A stretch of 64,000 bases of DNA. Origin: Asparagopsis taxiformis (Eukaryota > Rhodophyta > Florideophyceae > Bonnemaisoniales > Bonnemaisoniaceae). Numbering within the stretch: position 1 is the stretch's first letter; each line of letters begins with the position of its first letter. The notes below the pieces were generated by a model. It did not search any database and was not told the DNA's origin. It was given only the letters and a program-made list of their open reading frames with translations. The translations under genes were made by a program, and so were the position numbers. Where the stretch lies: NCBI GenBank assembly GCA_030407315.1, contig JALQPE010002558.1, positions 24,787-88,786 of the forward strand. Reading direction: 5' to 3'. Below are positions 31,701 to 40,698 of this stretch, in pieces.

Positions 31701-32630
31701 GTTTCTTACCATCCATGTTGGACAAGGCACCTTTTGATGAGAGGTGTTGCGAAAGCTGAAGAATCTCATCCTTCTGGCTACGATCAATTGCTTCACCGTC
31801 TGCATCAGTCGCTGGTGTAATGCCTTGCATTTCCTCATCGCTTGGTATAGAATGATCATCAATTTCCACAACTTCATCGAGGTCTTCATTTGAAGCAGCA
31901 TCTCGTCATCATCGAATACAACAGCGACGCCTTGTTCTTCGTCCATCTGTTCCTTCTCAATGAGCTCAGCGTCCATTTCAGGAGGTGGCGCAGCGGCTTT
32001 GTCACCGAAATCCTTAATTTTCCGCCCGAGCATTGAAAGACGATCAAATTCGCTGTTCTCCAGCTTGGCAGCAAGCATTCGTTCGATATTCTTTTTTCGC
32101 TCTAGTTCTTGCAATTGTTGGTTTTTCAGAATAGAGAGAGCCTCTTCAGCAGCACTTCGCAGTAATTCGCGTGGCTGATCGCCGAGCTTCGACATGACGA
32201 AAGCTAATATGGCTTCAAATGCTCTTTGGGACACAAGAGTTGTTGGGACATACGCTGCACCGTCAGTATCAAGTTCGAGTTCATTGGCAACATCAACGAC
32301 ATTGGCATTTGGATTTACAGTTCCGAAACCAGGAATTGAGCTTTTTCGGACTGAGGGCGTTATCTGATCTTCACCCAATGCATCGTCGTGTGGTTTAGCG
32401 ATCTTAGCAGTGCGCTCTCGACGCCTGTCCAGACGCTCTTTCAACTCTGTTGACTTTTCGCCGGGGCGCATTGCTTTGTCCCCCATACGCCCGGGTAAGG
32501 CACCAATTTTAAGCGGAACAACCTCATCTGTTTCGCCATCACGACCACTTCTGCGATTTTCCTGTTCGAGAACCAGATTTGAAGTAGCTTTGTAGCTGTA
32601 CTGCTTGAGGATTTCCCGTTCGTCGACCAT
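25735..32630 (-). CDS. SNRNP200: U5 snRNP helicase BRR2 (SNRNP200), frame interrupted by four one-base losses
   Basis: About 2,300 codons, the right size for BRR2. The N-terminus (YKATSNLVLEQ, MGDKAMRPG) and the plug region are typical. The first helicase cassette has APTGAGKT, VDEIHLLHD, GLSATLPNY and QMMGRAGRPQFD; a winged helix and Sec63 unit follow. The second cassette is degenerate as known for BRR2: its Walker A position reads LPGNERD and the DExH box EDAH. BRR2 unwinds U4/U6 during spliceosome activation. The reading frame shifts near 31902, 31573, 31293 and 30641. Each is explained by one missing base, three of them in a GG or A/T run, and protein similarity continues across every one. 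I infer consensus error or recent damage, not introns. Confidence 0.93.
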
Positions 32631-32901
32631 CCTGGACTAGGGTGGTCAAGATTGTCGAGTATGGGCAGTCGGATGACGGAGGTTTTAACACAACTTGGAG
32701 GGTAGGAACGTTGAGAAGTTTGAATACATAAAATGATCCGATGAACAATACGAGTCGGTATTTTTTGTGGTTTTTTATGCACAAAAGAATGGCCTCATGA
32801 ATCATTATTTCGTTCGGTGAATGCTCCATCTTGAGTGGGTCCCTGACGCATACACGAATGCGACCGATTACCGTCGGTAGCAGCGACAGACAAGTACAAT
32901 A
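32631..32901. promoter_or_regulatory. Shared divergent promoter region of BRR2 and the WBP4-like gene
   Basis: Only 271 bp separate the start codons of two divergently transcribed spliceosomal genes, so both promoters must lie here or overlap the 5' ends. No TATA box stands out. Co-regulation is inference. Confidence 0.5.
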
Positions 32902-33600
32902 ATGAAACGCCGATGGTCAGGTCCCGCAAGAACTTGGTGCAAGATGTGCCGTGTGTGGATTGCAGACAACAAAGTGCAGCGAATGCAGCACGAGCAAGCT
33001 TCAAAGCATAAGGAAGCAGTAGCGAATTTTTTGAAGGAGATCGCGAGAAAGAATGATGCTAAGAGAAAGGAGCAAGCCAAGGTTGCAAAAATTGTGGAAG
33101 GAGCCAATTCTGCGAATCCACGACGAGATTCGGCTGTGGCTCGTGCATTTCTTGAAGCGGCTGCCGGCGGTCGTAAATCAACCCAATCAAAGGCCAAGGG
33201 TGACGGCAAATTCAAGGTGGATCAACACACGGATACGAAACAGGATGGGCGTTTAAATTGTGAAGGTCATGTGGTCGTTGATGAAACTGTTGGCAATAAT
33301 TTGAAAGATCAACTAGATGAAAACGGATATCCTTTGTCGGCAGAAACTGTTTATGGTACTTGGGAGACCGTGCCGGAGCAAGAGGTGGAGGAGGAGGTGG
33401 AGAAGGAAGAGACTAACGTGGAGTCGGAGCAACAAACAACAGAGGAGGTACACCACTCTGAGGAAAAGATAGAGGAGAAAGTGGCAGTGTTGGAGTTGAC
33501 GGAAGAAGAGAAGCGCCAGCGAGCCGAAATCGAAACAGGGTTCAAGAAAAGGAAAGTGCCTGCCTCGAAGAAGCGGCGGAAAAAGACGGGACGAATGTAA
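32902..33600 (+). CDS. WBP4/FBP21-like spliceosomal protein with U1-type zinc finger
   Basis: The 232-residue protein opens with a matrin/U1-type C2H2 finger at residues 12-36: WCKMCRVWIADNK...H...SKHKE, as in WBP4 (WW domain-binding protein 4, FBP21). A Lys-rich helix follows, then YGTWETV near 153, a Glu-rich stretch, and the basic tail GFKKRKVPASKKRRKK, which resembles the WBP4 C-terminus. The WW domains of the animal protein are not visible. In animals FBP21 is a B-complex protein that binds BRR2 and restrains its helicase activity (established knowledge). Here the gene is head-to-head with BRR2. A ZMAT-type finger protein is the alternative. Confidence 0.7.
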   Translation: MKRRWSGPARTWCKMCRVWIADNKVQRMQHEQASKHKEAVANFLKEIARKNDAKRKEQAKVAKIVEGANSANPRRDSAVARAFLEAAAGGRKSTQSKAKGDGKFKVDQHTDTKQDGRLNCEGHVVVDETVGNNLKDQLDENGYPLSAETVYGTWETVPEQEVEEEVEKEETNVESEQQTTEEVHHSEEKIEEKVAVLELTEEEKRQRAEIETGFKKRKVPASKKRRKKTGRM

Positions 33601-33740
33601 TGTAAAGGTTTGACAAAAGGCGGCAAAGCACATCGGCATCATGACGGATTGCACGGGGCTGTCTCGTTTAGCAGAGTATACTATACAAGGTGAGATTGCT
33701 ACCACGATACTATACAAGGAAGCGGGATACATGTGCAGGA

Positions 33741-34433
33741 TCACTCTTCATTCTCCGGGCGTCGCTGCTGCTTGGTATCACGCTTGGTAGGAGTTTCCTT
33801 TTGGGTGGCGACATTTGCAATTTGAGTGGAAACACTTTCCTGTGCCATTACGATGGCATCAGCAGCCATGGCATAGGGCGAATTTCTAACGCGCCCATGG
33901 TCTGTGGCGCTTCTAATAGCATACATAACTCTGCCAACGACATATTCTAGAGATAGGGGACCGAATAAGCGACTATCGGGTGCCTCTGCGTGTTGATTGT
34001 CCCTGAGTACCCAGACAGTTCGAACAGGGAGCACAAAGTCGGGATCAGACGGGAAGGAACTTACCATGGTGGCACCCTCGAGCGCGGCGACGCGACGAAC
34101 ATAGGTGCGACGAGCGTCGTTGGGGTCTTTTATGACCACCAGGTCGTCCACATGCACGCGGTTTAGAAAGGACTGTGTGGTGCCGGAGAGGCGACGAATT
34201 ATGAGATGGTCGTTGGCAGTTGCCATGTCGCGGACGGAGGAGTTGAGAGTGGGGGACATGGCATTTCCGGTTAAAGGCAGGGTGTACGAGAGCGGCTTGG
34301 AAAAATCTGCTGCTATCAAGGACTTTACATGGTTCATGACGGAAGTTGAGCGCATAGCGGAGCGCAAATGGGATTCCTCCATGGTGCCGATGAAGTTTAT
34401 AACACGCAGGAGACGGTAAAGGAAGCGCGCCAT
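33741..34433 (-). CDS. S26 signal-peptidase (IMP-type) homologue lacking the catalytic dyad
   Basis: Starting at the Met at 34433 gives 230 residues; the frame is open to 34610 but that part is low-complexity. The sequence follows the mitochondrial inner membrane peptidase order: LTGNAMSPTL at 54-63, DDLVVIKDP near 96, YVRRVAALEG at 111-120 and VLRDN...PDSRLFGPLSLEYVVGRV. Active members have G-x-S-M-x-P-T with catalytic Ser and I-K-R with catalytic Lys. Here the Ser position is Ala58 and the Lys position is Arg113, so both catalytic residues are absent while the fold signatures remain. It may be a non-catalytic partner subunit. A Gln/Pro-rich C-tail follows. Convergent with the WBP4-like gene. 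Confidence 0.75.
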   Translation of the reverse strand: MARFLYRLLRVINFIGTMEESHLRSAMRSTSVMNHVKSLIAADFSKPLSYTLPLTGNAMSPTLNSSVRDMATANDHLIIRRLSGTTQSFLNRVHVDDLVVIKDPNDARRTYVRRVAALEGATMVSSFPSDPDFVLPVRTVWVLRDNQHAEAPDSRLFGPLSLEYVVGRVMYAIRSATDHGRVRNSPYAMAADAIVMAQESVSTQIANVATQKETPTKRDTKQQRRPENEE

Positions 34434-34871
34434 GATGGATGGGAAACGGTTGTGGAGGGTTGAGGGAGTTTGCTGTTGCTGTTGTTGGTGGCACACAAAA
34501 ATCTGGCAGATTGCGATCAGTTTGATCAACAAGAGACGGTTGGGCTTGGCGGTGTGGACATGGTGCTTCCACAAGAGAGGAAGGATGAAAGGGCGGTCGA
34601 CACTTGTCAACCTCGGTATGGATGTTACGTGTACGACGTGTATGAGTTAGGGTTGACGCGGGGCAACGTGTATGATGTGTATGTGCTTCCATTGGTCTCA
34701 ACATGACAATATGTTGAGGTGTACTGTAAAAGACGTGCATGCTGTCGAACATCACAGATGGGGAGAGTTTGTTCGAGTGAGGTGAACACACACGCTCTTA
34801 TGAGTGTGCTTTATGTGCAAGCAGGCGAGCAAATTGTTGCTTCTCTCCTGGTTTGATGAGACAAACAAACA

Positions 34872-35252
34872 TTGGATGCGCCTGACTTGGGAAAGCAAAC
34901 AGTTCTCACCGCAATGACAAACGTGCAGCAGCGGGCAGCACAAGTACTAGTGTGGAATCCTGATCATGCTAAAATTGAAATTACAGCACGAGCGCCAAAC
35001 AGCTGTCAGAGTTTCTCCACGTCAACACGCGCTTTTCTACGCCGATACCGGGCCATGATCGAAAAATCGGTCGCGGAGCGTGTAAAAAAGGCAAATAGCA
35101 CGCGCGCTGCCCGACGACTGCAGGAGGATCATACTTTGCAGCAACAACATATGGCTCTGTTATTGGCATCTACGCACCGCCATAAAGTGTGCCGCATGAG
35201 ACTGCGCTCTCTTAAAAGCAGTCTAATATCAGCATGGGTGAGCTGCCCATAG
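34872..35252 (+). CDS. Small unrecognised open frame
   Basis: A 126-residue frame with a basic, helix-prone stretch around residues 60-95 (KKANSTRAARRLQEDH) but no family I recognise. It lies upstream of two bZIP genes and could be an unrelated short gene or a chance frame. A start at the internal Met at 34914 is equally plausible. No further support is visible. Confidence 0.25.
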   Translation: MDAPDLGKQTVLTAMTNVQQRAAQVLVWNPDHAKIEITARAPNSCQSFSTSTRAFLRRYRAMIEKSVAERVKKANSTRAARRLQEDHTLQQQHMALLLASTHRHKVCRMRLRSLKSSLISAWVSCP

Positions 35253-35319
35253 TCGCCCGATAATACATATATGTCAATCCGTTGCCATCTCCGCTTTCCC
35301 CTTTCGATCTCGTCCGTCC

Positions 35320-36105
35320 ATGCGTTGCAACTCGCACCCCAGTGTCATGCAAACCCAACCACCCACCTTTTCCCACTCCACCGTCTCCGATCCGCACCTC
35401 CGCGCTCCATCCCACCCACCGATGCAGCGCGTTGCTCCAAAGCCGCTGCACACCTCATCGACCTCTATTGCGGTGGATGACATTCCACACTCTGTCAAGG
35501 GTGCCCCCGCGCATTTACGTCAAGTGATTCGCAAGCGACAAAACTCAGAGGTAGGTTCTGACACCCTTGCTTTTTGCCATTGAAACCAACAGAACAGAAC
35601 AAAACATACGTGCTGACTCGCCTCGCCCCGCCCCGCCCCGCTACATCTCGTTGCACAGTCCGCAAAACGAAGCCGCAAAAGACGGAAAGAAGCCGCTGTT
35701 CGCTTCTATCAGCGCTTCGACCAACAGTGTCAGCGCATTGCCGCGCTTGAAAAGCGCGTCGCCGAACTTGCCGAGCGGATAAATGAATGTGAAAGCACAG
35801 ACGGCGAAGCAACCTCCGATAGACATGAAAATGATGTGTGCTCCCCGGAGCCGCCCGCGCCCGTGCAATCGCCCACATATGCGCAGCGTTGTTCGCTCGA
35901 CGATGACCCGCTGCCCTTGGAGCTGGTGTCCAAATATGTGAAGACGGAGAACCGAATATGCGCCTCCGATAGAGAGTCGGAGCAGGAGATAGCGTCGCGA
36001 GACGACAGCCAAATGTCGTGCCAACGATCTATGGATGATGAGCTTGAAAAATTGCTCGATACTTGCATCGATGTCGATGACTTGTTGTGGAATGGCAGCA
36101 TGTGA
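35320..36105 (+). CDS. bZIP transcription factor, paralog 1 (one intron)
   Basis: Exons 35320-35550 and 35659-36105 join in phase 0 across a 108-bp GT-AG intron, giving 225 residues. The basic region straddles the junction: RKRQNSE ends exon 1 and SAKRSRKRR opens exon 2, matching the bZIP consensus N-x-x-S-A-x-x-S-R. A leucine-zipper-like coiled coil follows (YQRFDQQCQRIAALEKRVAELAERI). The acidic C-terminus (DDELEKLLDTCIDVDD) could be an activation region. It would bind DNA as a dimer in the nucleus. The start Met is uncertain. The intron contains a run of CCCCG repeats. Paralog 2 lies 1.2 kb downstream with its intron at the same place. Confidence 0.85.
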
Positions 36106-37310
36106 TCGATTATTGTCCTTAACTTGTTTCTTACTAGCTTTTCATTTGAACGGCTTGTCAACGCGTCGCCCATAGCGACACTGTATTTGATTATAAAGTT
36201 CTACGCACTGCGTGGTTGTATTGGGGGGGGGGAGGGGCACGGTATTCGATAGTTGGAAATGCCGGCAGTTTGCATGTTAGCGTTATGTAAATTATTTAAG
36301 ACTCGCTACGGGAATGGCGGTTGCTTGGACAAAGGGAATAAACTCGAGTGGCATGCGTCGTCGCGATATCCGATAAGGTTTAGTGTTGCCGATGCTGACG
36401 ACATGACGAGTTTTCCGCCATGGCGACAACGATGAAGGCCAGGGTACGACGAAAAAATGTGTAAGGTGTTACAGCCGAGCATGTCAAGACTGCTGCTGGG
36501 AGAAGAAGCCGCACGTTATGGCCGGTTGTCGGGGTGGAAAGGGTTAGATTGAAGCGAGTAACTGCCAATCATCATTGTTGAATCATCGCTGAGCCTTATT
36601 TGTTCGAAGGGTCGTGCCTAGTCGATACTCTGCGAAGACTTTGTTGTTGCGCCTGACTTTTGATTTATAGAGTGGGCAATTCCAATCGAAAGAAATCAAT
36701 TAGAAGAGACTCGGATATCGATCGACCTTGCAGGAGGGCGACTTGGAATGGGCCACAATTCCGTTTAAAATTTGTATTTTCTGCGCCTGGTTTCTAAAAT
36801 GGCGGTGCGGCGGTGTCCATTGTTCTACACGTATCAAAATTTGCGCGACAGTCATCTTATGGCCCGACGCAAATGCCTCGTAGAATTGATTGACAGCACG
36901 AGTTTCATTTGTGACGTCAGGTAAAATGAAATTGAAATACTTTTGGACAAGACAAATTGAATTAGTTTCTCGCGTCTTTCCCACAACTTTGCCGCATGCT
37001 ACTACGCAGAATTGCTGCGCTGTACAAACAAAAAATCACCCAGCAATGGAAGTGTTACAACCGAGATGAAGACCGAAACATGACTCACTACAAATTTGCG
37101 CGTCCACCCTGATAATCGTTGCGTTGCGTTGCTACGCCTCCGCCACTGTATAGATATACCATCTACTTATGAGTGCAAACCCAATAATTTCTATGTTTGC
37201 TGTACACGCCGACGTAGTGTAGCAACTCGGTTACAGCCTCTTTCCGATCGCTTATACGCGACGCATCCCTGTCCCGCGTTGCGTCGCATCGCAGCGCAGC
37301 GCAACGAATC
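36106..37310. other. Spacer between the bZIP paralogs
   Basis: About 1.2 kb with no supportable gene. A run of nine to ten G bases lies near 36223. A 94-residue minus frame at 36700-36984 is not recognisable. The 37.2-37.3 kb part has short GC-rich GCGTTGCGTC-like iterations. Confidence 0.45.
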
Positions 37311-38113
37311 ATGCAACCGATTTCCACTGCGCTGTGTCCAGCAACGACGTTTAAACCAGCAAGCCCCGTTTCTTTTCCCGAACAATCTGCTTCTATTCAT
37401 TCTGCTCACCACATATGTCCATTGTTTAGATTGCCACGTCACAACATACGATCAGCGATGTATATGAATCTCTCAGAAACATCTCATGACTCGCGATCGC
37501 ACCATCAATCATCGACAACAACAATGAACTCGGACAAGCGAAAACAGCGACGGTCGTCCCAGATGTCCGACTCTGGCGAGGACACAATTGAGAAGAGCGG
37601 CGACATACCCAGTTCAGTGCGCGGTGCACCAGCGGATATGAAGTATGCGATTCGAAAGAAACAGAACAAAGAGGTATGTTATGCGATAGCACGCACGCGA
37701 ACAAACGGCCATGCGCATACTGCCAATCTAACTGAAGCGCGTGAATCTAGGCAGCGCGTCGCAGCAGAATGAAGAGGAAGGAGGAATATGATACGTTGAA
37801 TCGATCGATGGAGTCGTTGGAAAAAAGGGCAAACGAACTGGGGGATCGCATCAAATGTATGGAGAACTTTCTGTCGCAAGCTGGATATAAAGGGTCATCG
37901 TCCAAAGCGCAGCGTGATCGCGACGACGCCAGCACACACACGGGCCATTCAGGGTCGGGATCCGGGTCGCGGAAGAGAGGGTACGGAGAGTTTCGGGGCA
38001 ATTCGGCGGCGTGTTCGAGTCGCGATGAGAGTGGCGGTGAGAATACAGCTGACGAGGATGTCGGGGATGAGGAGATAGATGAGCTGATCAGCAAGTGTAT
38101 CGGGCAGCTATAG
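37311..38113 (+). CDS. bZIP transcription factor, paralog 2 (one intron)
   Basis: Exons 37311-37673 and 37751-38113 join in phase 0 across a 77-bp GT-AG intron, giving up to 241 residues; a start at the Met at 37458 or 37524 is also possible. The basic region again straddles the intron: RKKQNKE, then AARRSRMKRK, matching N-x-x-A-A-x-x-S-R-x-x-K. The zipper region (LNRSMESLEKRANELGDRIKCMENFL) follows, and the C-terminus is acidic (EEIDELISKC). The stretch before the basic region (GDIPSSVRGAPADMKYAIRK) matches paralog 1 (DDIPHSVKGAPAHLRQVIRK), so the pair arose by tandem duplication. Nuclear DNA-binding role follows from the family. Confidence 0.87.
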
Positions 38114-38603
38114 TGTGTAGCTTGTGAATAGCTGATTTTAGCAGCGGCTTGTCAAAACTGGAAATAAATGGAGCCGAAAAATTGCGTTATGTAATCATAC
38201 AAGGCGGATGCTTTTATCCAGCCGCGCCTTTTTTTAAAAAAATTGCACTACCTTCCATTCGAAAACATGGCAAGACTGCGCGCGTGTGCGCCACGCGTGG
38301 CTTTTACATTTCGTTATCCGTTGTACTGATATTTATGTGATTGAGAATATTCTGGCTCAGTTTACCGAATTTTTTTGTGTGTAGTAGATATGTCATCCAT
38401 AGTACGTTTGGTAGATGAACAGCTTCCAAACTCTTGGAAGTGGAAGGTTTTGGAAGACCACCTGTGCGGTTTCGCCGCTTTTTCTTCGCAGGCTACAGTT
38501 GTAGTCCAAAAAAATCGGAGGACCCGCTATCCAGAAATGGTGGAACGAATACTCCATACAGGGCAGGAAGGGTAAGATATGGACAAATAAAAATCATTTG
38601 CAA
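38114..38603. other. Left flank of the Harbinger element
   Basis: About 490 bp between bZIP paralog 2 and the left terminal inverted repeat. I see no gene. A TIS-like or TWA target duplication next to the element end was looked for and is not clear. Confidence 0.4.
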
Positions 38604-39352
38604 TAGACGATTTCTGGTGTTGCCATATGGGAATATATGGAAATTGCATGGAAATGTTTGTGGCGCATTTTGCTCAGCAGGCGGTGCCAGTACGGAGCCG
38701 AGTTTTGGCATACGTACGCCTGGGGGGAACTGGGTTACGATCTTACAGCGTAAATGTTAGGGCTAGAGAAGTAGAAGTTTTGCTCGAAAGTTTAATTGTG
38801 TGACGTAACGGCCTCGCTCCTAGTAACGCGCTATAGTAAAAGACAGTTGTCCCCGAATCGAGATCCTGAGATATGCTGCTGCACTGCGCGAGATTTTGCA
38901 CTCATCAATCTCATTTGGCTGTCTTTGCATGCGAACGCCAAGACAGATGAAAAGCTGCGGCCTCAGCTTAGCTGCAAGCAATTAATCAATTTCGAAAGGC
39001 AGTCAGTTGAAGTGAGATATGCCTTTGCAACTAGCACTGCCTGCTTGTCCAGCACTCCGAGAAGCCATGGTTGTGAAATTCATCGACGATGACGTTTGGT
39101 GTGCGCCGTGCAGAACGCAAACCTAACGTCATCTGCGATCAATTTGTAATCCTTTGCAAATCGTACCGTTGCTCTCTATATTCTGTGCAGTGGTTCTACA
39201 GCAGTGCAGGTATTCTTCATCGGAATGAATGCAGTTCCGTGAGAATAGCAACACATCGTGGGATATTCTATAAAATGAATGAGCAGAAGTGTCATCAGTG
39301 CTATAAATCACCCTTATGCAGATGGGTGATAGCATGGTTGTATGGATGCGCG
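38604..39352 (+). repeat. Left terminal inverted repeat of the Harbinger element
   Basis: About 749 bp beginning TAGACGATTTCTGG and ending near GGATGCGCG. It is the reverse complement of 46094-46924 with high identity, as shown by the same conceptual peptides on opposite strands. Compared with the right copy it lacks about 80 bp after CGCCAAGAC (near 38943). Confidence 0.93.
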
Positions 39353-39544
39353 GTTGGGATACATTGGGTATAAATGTTTGAAAATGAAGACCCTGGTCGT
39401 GAACGAAAGAGCAGTTGATGAACAGGGGGAAGAAAAGTGTTCTATCAAGAAATGACCCGAGTTCGTACACAAAGACAACATACCGTTTCCCGTTCGAGAA
39501 CGAAGACGGGGACCTGCCTTTTGGCCGTAACAACATGTAGTGTC

Positions 39545-40573
39545 ATGAAAGCGCCTATGATTTCGGCAATGATGTTGAAGGCAGCTGCAGAAGAATACTC
39601 TGATTACATGCTCCGTCTTGAGCGAAAGGCAAAAATATATGCTGGAAGATTCGACTTACATGAGCTTGACGACTTCGAATGCTTGCGAAGGTTCAGATTT
39701 GGAAAGGTGGAGTTGAACAGGATTCTATATGCAATGGGCTGGCAGGGAATTATTCTGAAAACGGAGAGAGGGGAGTACAAAGCCACTGGAACAGAGGCAT
39801 TCTGTTTGCTGCTCCGACGTCTCAGCTCACCTTGCATTTGGAGAGATCTCGAGGAAGAGTTTCATAGATCTTCTACAGCGCTATGTGAGATATTCTACTT
39901 TGCTCTGGAACTATTTCATGAAGAATTCAAAACTTTGGTGACCTCGTTCTGTTCTTCGTTCATACAGGAAAGAAGTAATATGTATGCTTCAAAGGTTCAT
40001 GAATCTGGGGCACCACTAGATAGCTGCGTGGGTTTTATAGATGCCACTAACATATACATATCGAGGCCGAAGGGAAGCATGCAAAGAGCAACTTACAATG
40101 GCCACAAACGACGAAATTGTATTAAATTTCAAGCGATGACGCTTCCAGATGGGCTTATTTTCAACGTATTTGGTCCTATCGAAGGCCGCCGTCATGACAT
40201 TATTCTGTTTCGCAATTCAGAACTTGAACAGAGTCTTCAGCAATCGCTTATGGTGCATGGAAGGCAATTCTACGTTTATGCGGATTCAGCATACGTTTTG
40301 AGGCCTTATATGATGGTAGGATTTCGGCAGCCATATATCTTTGAGGAGGAAGCACTATTCAACAAAAGAATGGCTTCCGCGCGCATATCTGTAGAATGGG
40401 CGTTTCATGAAGTTAAGAAATACTTCACGCATTTAGACTATCCACGCAAATTGCGAGTGGGAATGTCTCCGGTTGGACTTTGGTACATATGTGCATGTGT
40501 TTTGACTAACTTCCATACCTGCATATATGGATCACAAACAAGTCTATACTTCGATTGTAGCCCCCCACCATAG
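39545..40573 (+). CDS. PIF/Harbinger transposase (DDE_Tnp_4 type)
   Basis: The frame is open from 39437; the Met at 39545 gives 342 residues and starts closer to the conserved part. N-terminal half: LDDFECLRRFRFGKVELNRI and LLLRRLSSPCIWRDLEEEFHRS, the helical region of Harbinger transposases. The catalytic core has GFIDATNIYISRP (first D), the KRRNCIKFQAMTLPDG and FGPIEGRRHD blocks, YADSAY (second D) and SVEWAFHEVKKYF (E), so the DDE triad is complete. No stop or frameshift is present, in contrast with everything else in the element. It would cut and paste the element with help from ORF1. Confidence 0.92.
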   Translation: MKAPMISAMMLKAAAEEYSDYMLRLERKAKIYAGRFDLHELDDFECLRRFRFGKVELNRILYAMGWQGIILKTERGEYKATGTEAFCLLLRRLSSPCIWRDLEEEFHRSSTALCEIFYFALELFHEEFKTLVTSFCSSFIQERSNMYASKVHESGAPLDSCVGFIDATNIYISRPKGSMQRATYNGHKRRNCIKFQAMTLPDGLIFNVFGPIEGRRHDIILFRNSELEQSLQQSLMVHGRQFYVYADSAYVLRPYMMVGFRQPYIFEEEALFNKRMASARISVEWAFHEVKKYFTHLDYPRKLRVGMSPVGLWYICACVLTNFHTCIYGSQTSLYFDCSPPP

Positions 40574-40698
40574 AAGAGTACATTTCGATGAGTGATTAGT
40601 ACAAATCTGTGCTGGTAGACAAAACTAATGGAAACATAGTGAAAATGTAAAGCTCTAGCATCACAATCTGACGTCCATGATGAAATTTTACTTTCCAT

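Noticed and set aside
30641..31902. Programmed ribosomal frameshifting in BRR2
   Set aside because: Four sites with no shared slippery heptamer; nothing in the known biology of BRR2 supports it, and several sites are short homopolymers.
36700..36984. 94-residue minus frame between the bZIP genes
   Set aside because: No recognisable motif, neighbours or codon pattern to support it.
39089..39373. Cys-rich small frame present on both ends of the Harbinger element
   Set aside because: It is repeated only because it lies in the terminal inverted repeats; it lacks family similarity and has a different end in each copy.
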